A stretch of DNA of 64,000 nt, taken from contig JAEURN010000008.1 in assembly GCA_016789105.1 (NCBI GenBank), forward strand, positions 434,001 through 498,000, read 5' to 3'. The position numbers were made by a program, and so were the translations under genes. The notes under the pieces are model-generated. The model searched no databases. It worked only from the letters and a program-made list of their open reading frames with translations, and had not been told where the DNA came from. Numbering within the stretch: position 1 is the first letter of the stretch; each line of letters starts with the position of its first letter. Positions 43,212 to 51,752 of the stretch are shown here, piece by piece. The DNA comes from Armatimonadota bacterium. GTDB lineage: Bacteria; Armatimonadota; Fimbriimonadia; Fimbriimonadales; Fimbriimonadaceae.

Positions 43212-44266
43212 GCCAAGAACCTCTGGGCTACCGCCCGGTAGGCCCCGTACCCGGCTACAACCTCCGACTCCCAAATGAATTCATCCGCAGTATGGGATCG
43301 CGCCGAATCGCCCGGCCCGAACTTGATGGCGTCAAACCCCTCGAACCAGACTTGGTCGCTCATCGTCCGGCTCGCAAACGGCGTGGCGCCGGGAACGGCG
43401 TCTATCACCGTTTGGACGATCCGGGATCCGGGATCGCACGAAAAGGCTTTTAGCCGGGAGCTCCGGATCTCCACCCGGCTTTCCAGGGTTCTACGGAGCA
43501 GGTCGGTGATCTCCTCGTGGGTTTCAATGAACCCGTCGTCTGCCGGCACCGTCCGGATGTCCAGGATGGCGCGCGCTTCTGCAGGAACTTGGTTTTTTGC
43601 CCCTGAGCCGCTGACGACGGTCGGGTTGATGGTGGGCGCGCCGAACCGGGCGTGGGGGGTCAGCCCGACCTGTTCCAGCCGGGAGATGTCGCGGGCCAAT
43701 TTGAACACTGGGTTGTCGGCAGGAATGGTGTTTGCCGCGTGCCCTGCTATCCCCTCGGCGACAAGTTCCAAAACCAGCAAACCCCGTTGCCAGACCCCGA
43801 TTTGGAGCCCCGTCGGTTCACCCACGATGACCCCTTTGGGCCGCCAGCCAAGGTCATCTCGCAGATAGGGCCACGCGACTTCCGTGCCCTGCCCTCCGGT
43901 TTCTTCCTCGGGGCTGAGGAGGATCGCCAGGCCCGGCACATCATGGAGGCTGCAAAAGGTCGCGAGCATGGCGGCGGCACACCCTTTGGCGTCGTTGCTC
44001 CCCAGGCCATAGACCCGACCGTCGACGACATCTGCCGTCCAAGGATCCCTTGTCCAGGCGTCGTTGGGCGGGACGGTGTCGAAGTGGGTGTTTAAGAGCA
44101 GCCTCGGCTTGCCCGCGGTTTTCGCAATCACGTTCAATCCGTGGCGCGACACCTCGGCCCCGCTACGGCGCAAGTGCGCGGCGATGAACTCGGAAATCTC
44201 CCCTTCGTTGTGGCTCACCGACGGGATCGACACCAAGTTCCGATGCAAGGCAAGCAGGTCGTTCAT
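43208..44266 (-). CDS. argE: M20-family N-acyl-ornithine/citrulline deacylase (ArgE-like)
   Basis: 352 aa di-zinc peptidase-fold enzyme: LLLNTHFDTVP, GSNDAKGCAAAML, LSPEEETGGQG and GEPTG hold the metal and catalytic residues. Because the carbamoyltransferase of this operon is of the acyl-ornithine type, the natural substrate is more likely N-acetyl- or N-succinyl-citrulline than N-acetylornithine, as in Xanthomonas. It overlaps argB and argH by four bases each. Confidence 0.88.
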   Translation of the reverse strand: MNDLLALHRNLVSIPSVSHNEGEISEFIAAHLRRSGAEVSRHGLNVIAKTAGKPRLLLNTHFDTVPPNDAWTRDPWTADVVDGRVYGLGSNDAKGCAAAMLATFCSLHDVPGLAILLSPEEETGGQGTEVAWPYLRDDLGWRPKGVIVGEPTGLQIGVWQRGLLVLELVAEGIAGHAANTIPADNPVFKLARDISRLEQVGLTPHARFGAPTINPTVVSGSGAKNQVPAEARAILDIRTVPADDGFIETHEEITDLLRRTLESRVEIRSSRLKAFSCDPGSRIVQTVIDAVPGATPFASRTMSDQVWFEGFDAIKFGPGDSARSHTADEFIWESEVVAGYGAYRAVAQRFLA

Positions 44267-45132
44267 GGCAGAATCAGAGTGCCGCAGCCCTCGTTGGTGA
44301 ACACTTCGGTCAAAAGGCAGTCGGGGAAAGACAGCCCGACCACGTGAACCCGCTCGACCCCGCCCCGCAGGGCGGTTTTCACCGCCGAGACTTTGGGAAG
44401 CATTCCGGCTCTAACCGTGCCGTCGCTTTGCAGAGCGTCCAGTTCGTCCAGAGTGATTTGGGTGATCAGCGAATTGGGGTCGGCGACTTCACGCAGGATG
44501 CCACGGGGGGTGGTAACGATAACCAGCTTAGCCGCCCCCACCGCCGTCGCAATCCGGGCTGCCACGTCGTCGGCATTAATGTTGAGGATCTGGCCCTGGT
44601 TGTCGCAAGAAATCGGGCTGACAACCGGGACCGTGCCGCTCGAGAGGGCCATTTCGATAGGGGCAGGATTGATGGAACAGATTTCGCCGACGAGCCCAAA
44701 ATCGGTTTGTCCGGTACTGGTTTTGACCGGCGGCCGCTTGACGGCATCCACGAGCCCGGCATCGATTCCGCTCAGCCCGACGGCGGCAAGGCCCTGCTTT
44801 CGGCAAGCCGCCAAAATGGCCGCTTGAGTTTGGCCGTTGATGGCCATCACCGCCGCATCCAAAGCTTCGAGATCGGTCACCCGGCGGCCATCCACGAATT
44901 GGGGGACCAACCCGAGCCGCTCCGAAAGCCCGTTGGTCTGGGGGCCCCCGCCGTGGACCACCACGACCCGGATCCCAAGGGCGGAAAGGATAGCCACTTG
45001 CTCGATCAGGCTGGCAAGGGCGGCCGGCTGTGCCACCGCTTCGCCGCCGAGTTTGACGACAAAGGCTTTGCCGCGGTAATGGCCCAAGTAGGGCAACGCA
45101 TGGCGGAGGGCTTGAACGGGGGAATTGGTCAT
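44263..45132 (-). CDS. argB: N-acetylglutamate (or N-acylglutamate) kinase
   Basis: 289 aa amino-acid kinase: FVVKLGGEAVAQP, VVVVHGGGPQTNGLSERLG, QFVDGRRVTDLEAL and ILNINADDVAARIATAVGA are canonical ArgB motifs. It phosphorylates the gamma-carboxylate of N-acylglutamate, normally the feedback-controlled step. It overlaps argF' and argE by four bases each. Acetyl versus succinyl preference cannot be read here. Confidence 0.94.
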   Translation of the reverse strand: MTNSPVQALRHALPYLGHYRGKAFVVKLGGEAVAQPAALASLIEQVAILSALGIRVVVVHGGGPQTNGLSERLGLVPQFVDGRRVTDLEALDAAVMAINGQTQAAILAACRKQGLAAVGLSGIDAGLVDAVKRPPVKTSTGQTDFGLVGEICSINPAPIEMALSSGTVPVVSPISCDNQGQILNINADDVAARIATAVGAAKLVIVTTPRGILREVADPNSLITQITLDELDALQSDGTVRAGMLPKVSAVKTALRGGVERVHVVGLSFPDCLLTEVFTNEGCGTLILP

Positions 45133-46103
45133 GGCTGTTCCACGCTGCAGAGAACGGCTTTTTGGGCGTGCAGGCGGTTCTCGGCCTGCTGGATGACAAC
45201 CGAACGGGGTCCATCCAAGACATGGTCCGCCACCTTCACATTCCGGCGGACGGGCAGGCAGTGCATAAACTTGGCTCCAGGGCGGGCCGTTTCAAACCAA
45301 TCCTCCGCGACGCACCAGTCGCGGAGCCCGGCCCGGGAATCCATCTCTGCATTGGGATCCCCATAAAATTGAGGGGCACCCCAGCTTTTGCAGTAAAGAA
45401 CGTGCGCTCCTTGCAGAGCCACGGGCCGGTCTTGGGAGTACGCGACATTTTCAAATCCATCTGTCAGGGCTGCAGGCAGTCGGTGGGATTCTGGGCAGTG
45501 GATGACGACCTCCATGCCCCGAATCGCCGCCATGGCCAGGGCGGCATTGGGGACGGCATAGGGAAGGGGTTTTGGATGCCAGGCCCAGCTGAGAACGAAT
45601 TTACCGCCGCTGGGGATCCCCAACTCATCCAAGGTCATCCAATCGGCTAGGGCCTGGCACGGGTGGTCGACGGCCGATTCCATGTTGATCAATGGTTTGG
45701 GGCTCAAGTCTGCGAATTTCGCCATGAGCCCGTCGGCAAGGTCAGATTCCAGGTCTTGCTGGGAGGCAAAGGATCGCACCCCCAGGATGTCGCAATAGCT
45801 GGCCAGAACCGGGACGGCTTCTCGGATGTGCTCGACTTCGGCCCCGTCCATCACGACCCCGTCGCGGGTCTCCAGCGTCCAGGTCCCGGCGCCCGGCTGG
45901 ATGACGACGCTGGTGCCGCCTTGTTGGCCGATGGCGGCCTGGAAGCTGGCCAAGGTTCGCAAACTGGGGTTCATGAACAGCAGCCCGACGACTTTGCCGG
46001 CCAGGCGGCTCCCGATGGGATCCCGCTTGAGCGATTTGGCCAAGTCTAACAGCCCGGAAATTTCGTCTCGGCTCAGGCTTTTGAGGGAGAGGAAGTCCTG
46101 CAT
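45129..46103 (-). CDS. argF': N-acylornithine carbamoyltransferase (AOTCase/SOTCase type)
   Basis: 324 aa. It belongs to the N-acetyl/N-succinyl-ornithine carbamoyltransferase group, not to standard ArgF: MNPSLRTLASFQAAIG, INMESAVDHPCQALADW, WHPKPLPYAVPNAAL, KSWGAPQFYGD, HCLPVRRNVKVADHVLDGP and AENRLHAQKAV. The specificity position (Glu92 of the Xanthomonas enzyme, Pro90 of the Bacteroides enzyme) falls in VMDGAEVEHI and appears to be Val. Mutating Glu92 to Val (or Pro, Ser, Ala) turned AOTCase into a succinylornithine enzyme, so N-succinylornithine may be the substrate here. The ATG is at 46103, two bases after argC. Confidence 0.88.
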   Translation of the reverse strand: MQDFLSLKSLSRDEISGLLDLAKSLKRDPIGSRLAGKVVGLLFMNPSLRTLASFQAAIGQQGGTSVVIQPGAGTWTLETRDGVVMDGAEVEHIREAVPVLASYCDILGVRSFASQQDLESDLADGLMAKFADLSPKPLINMESAVDHPCQALADWMTLDELGIPSGGKFVLSWAWHPKPLPYAVPNAALAMAAIRGMEVVIHCPESHRLPAALTDGFENVAYSQDRPVALQGAHVLYCKSWGAPQFYGDPNAEMDSRAGLRDWCVAEDWFETARPGAKFMHCLPVRRNVKVADHVLDGPRSVVIQQAENRLHAQKAVLCSVEQP

Positions 46104-46105
46104 TG

Positions 46106-47155
46106 CTAGACCCACCCCGGGACGGCGTTCATGAGACCTTCCGTTTCCTGCAGTCCAAAGAGCCGGTTCATCCACTGCACCGCCCCGCCGGCGGCACCCT
46201 TCACCAAGTTGTCGACCACGCTGGTCACGACAATGTTTTTGCCTTCGATTGCGATGCCGATGTGGCACCGGTTGGTGCCGACGATGCTCTTGAGCTCTGG
46301 CATCTTGGTGCCCACCGTCACAAACGGGGACTTGGAATAGAACTGGCGGCATTCCGCAACCGCTTGCTCCAGGTCAACCGCTTTTCGCAAGGTCGCAAAG
46401 CTGGTTGCGTGGATCCCCCTGGCAAACGGACCGCTGTGCGGGACGAACGTAACGGCCGCATCTGGTTCGTAGGGCTGGAGGAGGAATTCAATTTCTGGTC
46501 GGTGCCGGTGACACAAGGGCTGGTAGGCCCACATCGAGCTTTGCCGGTGGGGGTGGTGGGTTCCCGCCCCCGGTTGCCGGCCGGCACCGGTCGAACCCGT
46601 GACCGCACTCACGTGGACATGCGGCTCCAACAGACCCGCAGAAAAGAGCGGTGCCAACCCCATCGTCACACAAGTGGTGAAGCAGCCGGGGTGCGACACA
46701 TGCCCATCCGGGGTTGCCTTTTCCAAATCTGGCAAGGCGCAAACGAACCGATCCAAGAGGCTAGGCGCCGGGTGTGGTTTGCCGTAAACCGCTGAATAAG
46801 CATCGGATGCCCGGTAACGGAAATCGGCCGAAACATCCACGATCGTGACATCGGCGGCCGAGCGCGCAAGCAGGCCATCCAACAGCGCGGCCGCGTCACC
46901 GTGCGGCAAAGCGGAAAAGACCGCCACCTTGCGGCGGCTTTGGAACAACGCGTCGGCGTCCTCCCAGGTCTTGAAGCAAAGGTCGCCCGCCGGGCCGGTC
47001 AAGTGGGGGAACACCTCGTCCACCCTTGAACCAGCCTGCGAAGCCGAAACGAGTGCGTCCAATCGGAACGACGGATGGTTGATCAAGTGGCCGATCATCT
47101 CGGCAGCGACATAGCCGGTGCCGCCCAAAACGGCGGCGGGGATGTGTTTAGACAT
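46106..47155 (-). CDS. argC: N-acetyl-gamma-glutamyl-phosphate reductase
   Basis: 349 aa. The start MSKHIPAAVLGGTGYVAAEM has the NADP-binding GGTGYVA; the active-site Cys is in DGHVSHPGCFTTCVTMG. GSTGAGRQPGAG follows. It reduces N-acylglutamyl phosphate to the semialdehyde. The ATG at 47155 overlaps the upstream P-loop gene by eight bases. Confidence 0.94.
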   Translation of the reverse strand: MSKHIPAAVLGGTGYVAAEMIGHLINHPSFRLDALVSASQAGSRVDEVFPHLTGPAGDLCFKTWEDADALFQSRRKVAVFSALPHGDAAALLDGLLARSAADVTIVDVSADFRYRASDAYSAVYGKPHPAPSLLDRFVCALPDLEKATPDGHVSHPGCFTTCVTMGLAPLFSAGLLEPHVHVSAVTGSTGAGRQPGAGTHHPHRQSSMWAYQPLCHRHRPEIEFLLQPYEPDAAVTFVPHSGPFARGIHATSFATLRKAVDLEQAVAECRQFYSKSPFVTVGTKMPELKSIVGTNRCHIGIAIEGKNIVVTSVVDNLVKGAAGGAVQWMNRLFGLQETEGLMNAVPGWV

Positions 47156-48203
47156 GGGAACCTTGGGGGTCGGGCAACAGGAGGTCGGCCATAGCGGCCG
47201 GCTCATGGCGTGCATTGAGACAGGGGATTCCGGTTTCCCGGAAAATCGTGGCGCAACCGGCCGAGTTATCGGTTGCCGGACCTGTGATGAGGGCTGGGGC
47301 CATGGCGTGGCGGTTTTTGAGCAATTCCACCGCCCCCCACGCCCCAACCGGATCCCCGGCCGCCAAAACGAGGGCATCTATCGCCCCCGCAATTTCGGGG
47401 TCTTGCAGGATGGCGGCGACGCCATATTCGCCAAGCAAACCGTCGCCGAGTTCCAAGACGACAACATCCGGCTTTGCGGGTGCCAAGCGGTTGAGGGAAG
47501 TTTTGGTGAGTTGGGGCGCGTTGGACGCCTGCGTGGTGACGATGCCGAAATCGGTGAAGATGCAAACTTCGCCGGCCCCCGCGTCTTCCATGGCCAAGAT
47601 GTCGCGGCGCAAGCTCACACCGGTCGTTTTGGCGGCGCTGACCCGGCAGCCCCGGCGGACGAACTGTTGAATGAGGGTCAGGCAGGCTTCGGTTTTGCCC
47701 GAGTTCATGCAGGTGCCGACAACTGCGACGACCGGCGGGATGCCGGGGGCCAACCGGGATTCCAGGGCCGGGCAATGGGCGGCGATGTTGGCGGGAATGC
47801 CGGTCCTGCTTCCCAAATCGGGGAAGCTGAGCACCGCCCCCAAAACCTCCACGTGGTGCGGAGGGCCAACCATGGGCGAGTGCGATGTGCACACGCCGAC
47901 CACACCACCCATGTTGAGCAGGTTGAGGGTGTCGCCGGTTTTGATTTCTTTGGGGATATGCCCGGCATAGCCTTGCAGGGCGTTCCGGTGGCCCAGGGCC
48001 CCGGCAATGACGTCGCCCTGTTTGATTGCCGCCATCCTTCCCGTGGCCAGCTCCAACATGTTGTACGTGCTCTTTTCCGTGAGCACCCGAACCGCCACGA
48101 TGTCCCCTTCTCGGCAAGGGTAACTGTCGTCGATCCGGACATCCCGCCGCAACCCAGCGTTGAGCGTGACACTCGCAACCTTGTCAAGAATCAAGGCGCG
48201 CAC
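47148..48203 (-). CDS. P-loop NTPase-like protein of unknown function inside the arginine operon
   Basis: 351 aa from the GTG at 48203, which has GGGGGA just upstream and overlaps argG by 13 bases. The N-terminal 130 residues are beta-rich (VASVTLNAGLRRDVRIDD, EGDIVAVRVLTEKSTYNML). The C-terminal half has a Walker A-like VVAVVGTCMNSGKTEACLTL, then SAAKTTGVSLRRD and VVVLELGDGLLGEYGV, recalling BioD/CobB/MobB-type P-loop enzymes that ligate or transfer using ATP or GTP. I do not recognise the family as a named arginine enzyme. Its tight place between argG and argC argues for a role in arginine or polyamine metabolism. Confidence 0.8.
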   Translation of the reverse strand: MRALILDKVASVTLNAGLRRDVRIDDSYPCREGDIVAVRVLTEKSTYNMLELATGRMAAIKQGDVIAGALGHRNALQGYAGHIPKEIKTGDTLNLLNMGGVVGVCTSHSPMVGPPHHVEVLGAVLSFPDLGSRTGIPANIAAHCPALESRLAPGIPPVVAVVGTCMNSGKTEACLTLIQQFVRRGCRVSAAKTTGVSLRRDILAMEDAGAGEVCIFTDFGIVTTQASNAPQLTKTSLNRLAPAKPDVVVLELGDGLLGEYGVAAILQDPEIAGAIDALVLAAGDPVGAWGAVELLKNRHAMAPALITGPATDNSAGCATIFRETGIPCLNARHEPAAMADLLLPDPQGSHV

Positions 48204-49408
48204 TGGCTTCCCCCATTGGCGCGGGCATGGAGGACGCCGCTCAATCCATAAATCCGGCAAAAGCCTTTTGCGTCTTCGGGGGTCCATTCACCCACCGATT
48301 CCCCGTAAACGGCCCGGCTGGCCGCATGCAGCGAGAACGGCGACTCTACTCCGGTGACAAAACACGAACCCGTCCGAAACTCCAAGTGCACAGTGCCCGT
48401 GACAGAAACTTGTGATTCATTGAAGAGGGCTTCGGCCATCCGGGTGGCCGGGTCGGTGGCCAACCCTTCGTGGATCCATTCGCCATAAAGGGCGGCGACC
48501 TGATCCTTCAAGCTGATCTGCCTCTTGGCTAAAGTGAGTTTTTCGAGCTCGCGGTGGGCCATGACGACGACGGTCGCGGCCGGCGCTTCAAACGCAACCC
48601 GTCCCTTGATCCCCAGGATTGTTTCGCCCATGTGGATACCCCGGCCGATTCCGTACGACCCGGCGAGTTTGTCGAGCTTGCGGATCAGTTCCACGGGAGC
48701 CAGGCGTTCAGCGCCCAGTGAGGTCGGGATTCCGCGTTCAAACCCGAGTGTCGTTTGGAACGGCCCCTGCGGGATGTCAAAGGCGTTTTTCGTCCGCTGC
48801 CACTGAGATTCTGGGATGGAGGATTTCGTGCCCGTGGTCTCCTCTCCCCCGATCGTCACGCCCCAAAGCCCTGAATTGACGCTGTAGGCGGCTTTGTCGG
48901 CGGGGAAATCAAGACCACGTTGTTTGAGCAACGCCAGTTGCTCCGGGCGTTTGGGGGCCAGGTCGCGGACCGGGGCCAAGATCTCCATGCCCTGGGCCAA
49001 TGTGCGGAGGGCGACTTCGAACCGGATTTGGTCGTTCCCGGCTGCAGTGCACCCGTGGCCAACGGCGGTGGCCCCAAGATCTTGGGCGACCCGCGCCGTC
49101 TCCCGCGCTTGCAACGACCGTTCCGCCCCAACGCAAAGCGGATAAACCCCTCCGCGCATCACGTTGCCGGCAATCAGGTGTCGCAGGGTTTCATCAAAGA
49201 ACATCTCGGAAGCCGGGACGGTGATGTGCCGCTCTGCCCCCAGGAACCGGCTGCGCCCTTCGATCTCCGTCAGTTCAGCGTCGTCAAACCCGCCGACATC
49301 CACGGTTACCGTGACCACGCGGTACCCCTGGCTTTGTAGGACCGGGATGCACCAACAGGTGTCGAGCCCCCCGCTAAAGGCAAGGGCGGCCGTCTTCACT
49401 GCTGCCAC
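48191..49408 (-). CDS. argG: Argininosuccinate synthase
   Basis: 405 aa. It joins citrulline and aspartate using ATP. AALAFSGGLDTCWCIPVL holds the PP-loop (SGGLDT). NVMRGGVYPLCVGAERSLQA, TAVGHGCTAAGNDQIRFE, SVNSGLWGVTIGGEETTG and GRGIHMGETILGIKGR are typical. The GLWG..IGGEET segment resembles the Bacteroidetes-type ArgG more than the E. coli type, which agrees with a Bacteroides-like acyl-ornithine pathway. It overlaps argR by 13 bases. Confidence 0.95.
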   Translation of the reverse strand: MAAVKTAALAFSGGLDTCWCIPVLQSQGYRVVTVTVDVGGFDDAELTEIEGRSRFLGAERHITVPASEMFFDETLRHLIAGNVMRGGVYPLCVGAERSLQARETARVAQDLGATAVGHGCTAAGNDQIRFEVALRTLAQGMEILAPVRDLAPKRPEQLALLKQRGLDFPADKAAYSVNSGLWGVTIGGEETTGTKSSIPESQWQRTKNAFDIPQGPFQTTLGFERGIPTSLGAERLAPVELIRKLDKLAGSYGIGRGIHMGETILGIKGRVAFEAPAATVVVMAHRELEKLTLAKRQISLKDQVAALYGEWIHEGLATDPATRMAEALFNESQVSVTGTVHLEFRTGSCFVTGVESPFSLHAASRAVYGESVGEWTPEDAKGFCRIYGLSGVLHARANGGSQCAP

Positions 49409-49812
49409 CCCAACTTTGCGAGGACGGCGTTTTGGGCCGCAGCATCCGGTGTCGCCACAAATATCGTGTCGTCGCCACTGATCGTCCCCGCAATTGCAGG
49501 GAGGCTAAGGGCGTCGAGCTTGACGCCGGCAAGCGGGGCGGCCCCCGTCGCGGTTTTGAGGACCAGGAGGTTAGGGCCGGCCGCGGCAACGTCGATGATC
49601 CCGAGGCTGGCCGCCAAACCCTGCGCAGGCAAAACGTACCGACCTCCTTCTTTGACCACGCCCAGATCGGCAAGGTCGCGACTGACGCTGCTTTGCGTCA
49701 CCGTGTAGCCGGCTTCGCCCAAAAGCCTCTGCAGCACATCTTGGTTGGGCACCACGGCGTTTGAGATCAACTCGCGGATCAACGCCTGCCTTGACTCCTT
49801 GGTTCCGATCAT
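49396..49812 (-). CDS. argR: Arginine repressor ArgR
   Basis: 138 aa. The N-terminal winged helix has the ArgR motif YTVTQSSVSRDLADLGVVK. The C-terminal hexamerisation and arginine-binding domain has GTISGDDTIFVATPD. It should repress its own operon when arginine is plentiful. The palindrome just upstream (49819-49831) is the likely operator. It is the first gene of the eight-gene arginine operon. Confidence 0.95.
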   Translation of the reverse strand: MIGTKESRQALIRELISNAVVPNQDVLQRLLGEAGYTVTQSSVSRDLADLGVVKEGGRYVLPAQGLAASLGIIDVAAAGPNLLVLKTATGAAPLAGVKLDALSLPAIAGTISGDDTIFVATPDAAAQNAVLAKLGWQQ

Positions 49813-49818
49813 AGGAAT

Positions 49819-49831
49819 TGCATATTATGCA
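49819..49831. promoter_or_regulatory. Probable ArgR operator (ARG-box-like palindrome) over the arg promoter
   Basis: TGCATA-T-TATGCA is a perfect 13-base palindrome seven bases before the argR ATG. It has the AT-rich, TGnATA/TATnCA style of ARG boxes, and TAATAT on the minus strand inside it can serve as the -10 box. Binding of ArgR would block the operon promoter. A partial second site (ATGCAT) lies at 49847-49852. Confidence 0.65.
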
Positions 49832-49902
49832 GAAATACAATCATAAATGCATCGCATTAGCTTGAATCTGGGCATTTGGCCCGGGTGGGATAACATCTCA
49901 CC

Positions 49903-50898
49903 GTGGTCTCAATCGAACAATGCCGGGCGATGCCCAAAGTCGAACTCCACGTCCACCTAGAGGGCTCGATCCGACCCCAAACCCTCATCCGGCTGGCAGA
50001 AAAGAACAAGGTCGCACTCCCAGCAGACACCGTGGAAGGGCTTGCCGAGTGGTACCGCTTCCGGGACTTCCCCCATTTCGTCGAAATCTACACGGCTGTC
50101 AGCAGTTGCATTCGAACGCCCGAAGACATCGAATTTGTCGCCACGGAATTCCTCCAGGGCCAGGCTGAACAAAACATCCTTTGGAGCGAAGCCACATATA
50201 CCGCCGGAACAATTGCCAAGGAGAGTGGCATCCCGTTGGATGAACAATTGGGTGCCTTGGGAGAGGCTATGGTTTATGGTCACGAACAGCTGGGCATCCA
50301 CATGGGCTTGATCATCGATATCGTCCGAGGTTGGCCCGTGGATTATGCGATGGAAGTCGCCGATTGGGCGATTCGGTCAATGGGGCGCGGGGTGGTTGCG
50401 CTCGGGCTTTCGGGTATCGAAGGCGTCGGTCAGACGGCCCCTTATGCCGAGGTGTTCGCCCTGGCCGAGCGGGCGGAGCTCCCCATTGTCCCGCATGCCG
50501 GAGAAACACAGGGTGCTTATTCAATTTGGGATGCTTTGGAATACACCGGTTGCCAACGGATCGGGCACGGGATCCGGTGCTTGGAAGACAAAGAGTTGGT
50601 CAGGGAGCTCAGGCGTCGGGGCACGGTTTTGGAAGTCTGCCCAACGTCCAACATCTGCCTGACCCCCATCCCCGATTTGGGCCACCACCCGATTGCGGAA
50701 ATGCATGACCTCGGCCTGGCTGTGACCATCAACAGCGACGACCCGCCGATGTTCGGAACGACCCTGAGCGACGAATTCGCCCGGTGTTCGGCGGCCTTCG
50801 GCTGGGACGGCCAGACCTTGTCTGGGCTGATCCGAACCGCTGCCGAGTCCTCTCTTTGTCCCGAACGGGATACGCTCACCGCCAGAGTGTCCCAGTAA
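49903..50898 (+). CDS. Adenosine deaminase-family protein (adenosine or aminodeoxyfutalosine deaminase)
   Basis: 331 aa amidohydrolase: PKVELHVHLEGSIRPQTLI, VVALGLSGIEG, VPHAGETQGAYSIW, GHGIRCLEDKELV, CPTSNICL and TINSDDPPMFGTTL give the zinc ligands and catalytic residues of the Add family. It deaminates adenosine or a related nucleoside. mqnA lies two genes downstream, so aminodeoxyfutalosine deamination for menaquinone synthesis is a serious alternative. The GTG start is preceded by TAACAT six bases upstream. Confidence 0.9.
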   Translation: MVSIEQCRAMPKVELHVHLEGSIRPQTLIRLAEKNKVALPADTVEGLAEWYRFRDFPHFVEIYTAVSSCIRTPEDIEFVATEFLQGQAEQNILWSEATYTAGTIAKESGIPLDEQLGALGEAMVYGHEQLGIHMGLIIDIVRGWPVDYAMEVADWAIRSMGRGVVALGLSGIEGVGQTAPYAEVFALAERAELPIVPHAGETQGAYSIWDALEYTGCQRIGHGIRCLEDKELVRELRRRGTVLEVCPTSNICLTPIPDLGHHPIAEMHDLGLAVTINSDDPPMFGTTLSDEFARCSAAFGWDGQTLSGLIRTAAESSLCPERDTLTARVSQ

Positions 50899-50908
50899 AC
50901 TCTGCGCC

Positions 50909-51751
50909 ATGCCCGAGCTGCCAGAAGTCGAAACCGTCCGCCGCGTCTTCGACCGGGTATTGACGGGAAAGACGATTATCGAAGCCGAAGTCGCCCCAGA
51001 CGAAATCGTCCTCCAGGGCGCAGAGCCCCTGGCTCTGCAATCCCGGTTGGAAGGCGCACCGGTCGCGGGGACGGGCCGCAAGGGCAAGTATTGGTGGATC
51101 GACCTTGGCGACCGGGGGGTTCTTTTTGGCCATTTGGGCATGGCCGGCTGGGTACGGGAGATCGGCGCCCCGACCATCCGCATCCGGGAGCACGGCAATG
51201 CACCACTTGAGGATAAAGATGGCCGCCCAAAGTTCCTCAAACTTAGGCTGCGGGCGGATGATGGGAGGGAAGTGGTTATGACCGACGGCCGCCGGCTGTC
51301 GCGTCTTTGGACTGCAAACTCGGTCGAATCCGACGAGAGGGTGCGGGCCCTGGGGCCCGACGTTTGGAGCGAGCCCCCCACCGCCGGGCAACTGCAAACG
51401 ATCCTCGGAAAGCGCAAAGCCCCGATCAAAGCCATCCTGCTGGACCAAACCGTCTTCGCGGGGGTCGGAAACTGGATTGCCGACGAAGTCTTGTATCAAG
51501 CCGGGATCGCACCCAAGCGCCTGGGCGCTTCGCTTTCAAGGGAAGAGATTAAGATGTTGTTAGACAAACTTTATCAAATCGTGGATCTGGCGGTCGCAGT
51601 TGGAGCCGACAAGGCTCAGTTCCCAGAGGATTGGTTATTCCATGCCCGTTGGGGGGGTGCAAAAGGGGAGGAAACGTTCCGAGGCGAACCGTTGGTAAGA
51701 GAACCAGTCGGGGGCCGGACGACGGCCTGGGTTCCGACCAAGCAAAAATAG
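50909..51751 (+). CDS. mutM: Formamidopyrimidine-DNA glycosylase without zinc-finger cysteines
   Basis: 280 aa. It starts MPELPEVETVRRVFDRVL, with the catalytic Pro2, Glu3 and Glu6 of the Fpg/Nei family, and has TGRKGKYWWID (catalytic Lys region), HLGMAGWV, and the helix-two-turn-helix VGNWIADEVLYQAGIAP. The C-terminal beta-hairpin (GEETFRGEPLVREPVGGRTTAWVPTKQ) has the usual zinc-finger spacing and the conserved Gly-Arg-Thr-Thr, but all four cysteines are replaced. It excises oxidised purines such as 8-oxoG. TAAACT ends seven bases before the ATG; the gap from the deaminase gene is ten bases. Confidence 0.92.
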   Translation: MPELPEVETVRRVFDRVLTGKTIIEAEVAPDEIVLQGAEPLALQSRLEGAPVAGTGRKGKYWWIDLGDRGVLFGHLGMAGWVREIGAPTIRIREHGNAPLEDKDGRPKFLKLRLRADDGREVVMTDGRRLSRLWTANSVESDERVRALGPDVWSEPPTAGQLQTILGKRKAPIKAILLDQTVFAGVGNWIADEVLYQAGIAPKRLGASLSREEIKMLLDKLYQIVDLAVAVGADKAQFPEDWLFHARWGGAKGEETFRGEPLVREPVGGRTTAWVPTKQK

Positions 51752-51752
51752 G

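Noticed and set aside
51600-51751. Frameshift explaining the missing zinc-finger cysteines of MutM
   Set aside because: The frame stays open with the correct hairpin spacing and conserved Gly-Arg-Thr-Thr; other frames do not restore CxxC motifs, so the cysteine loss looks genuine.
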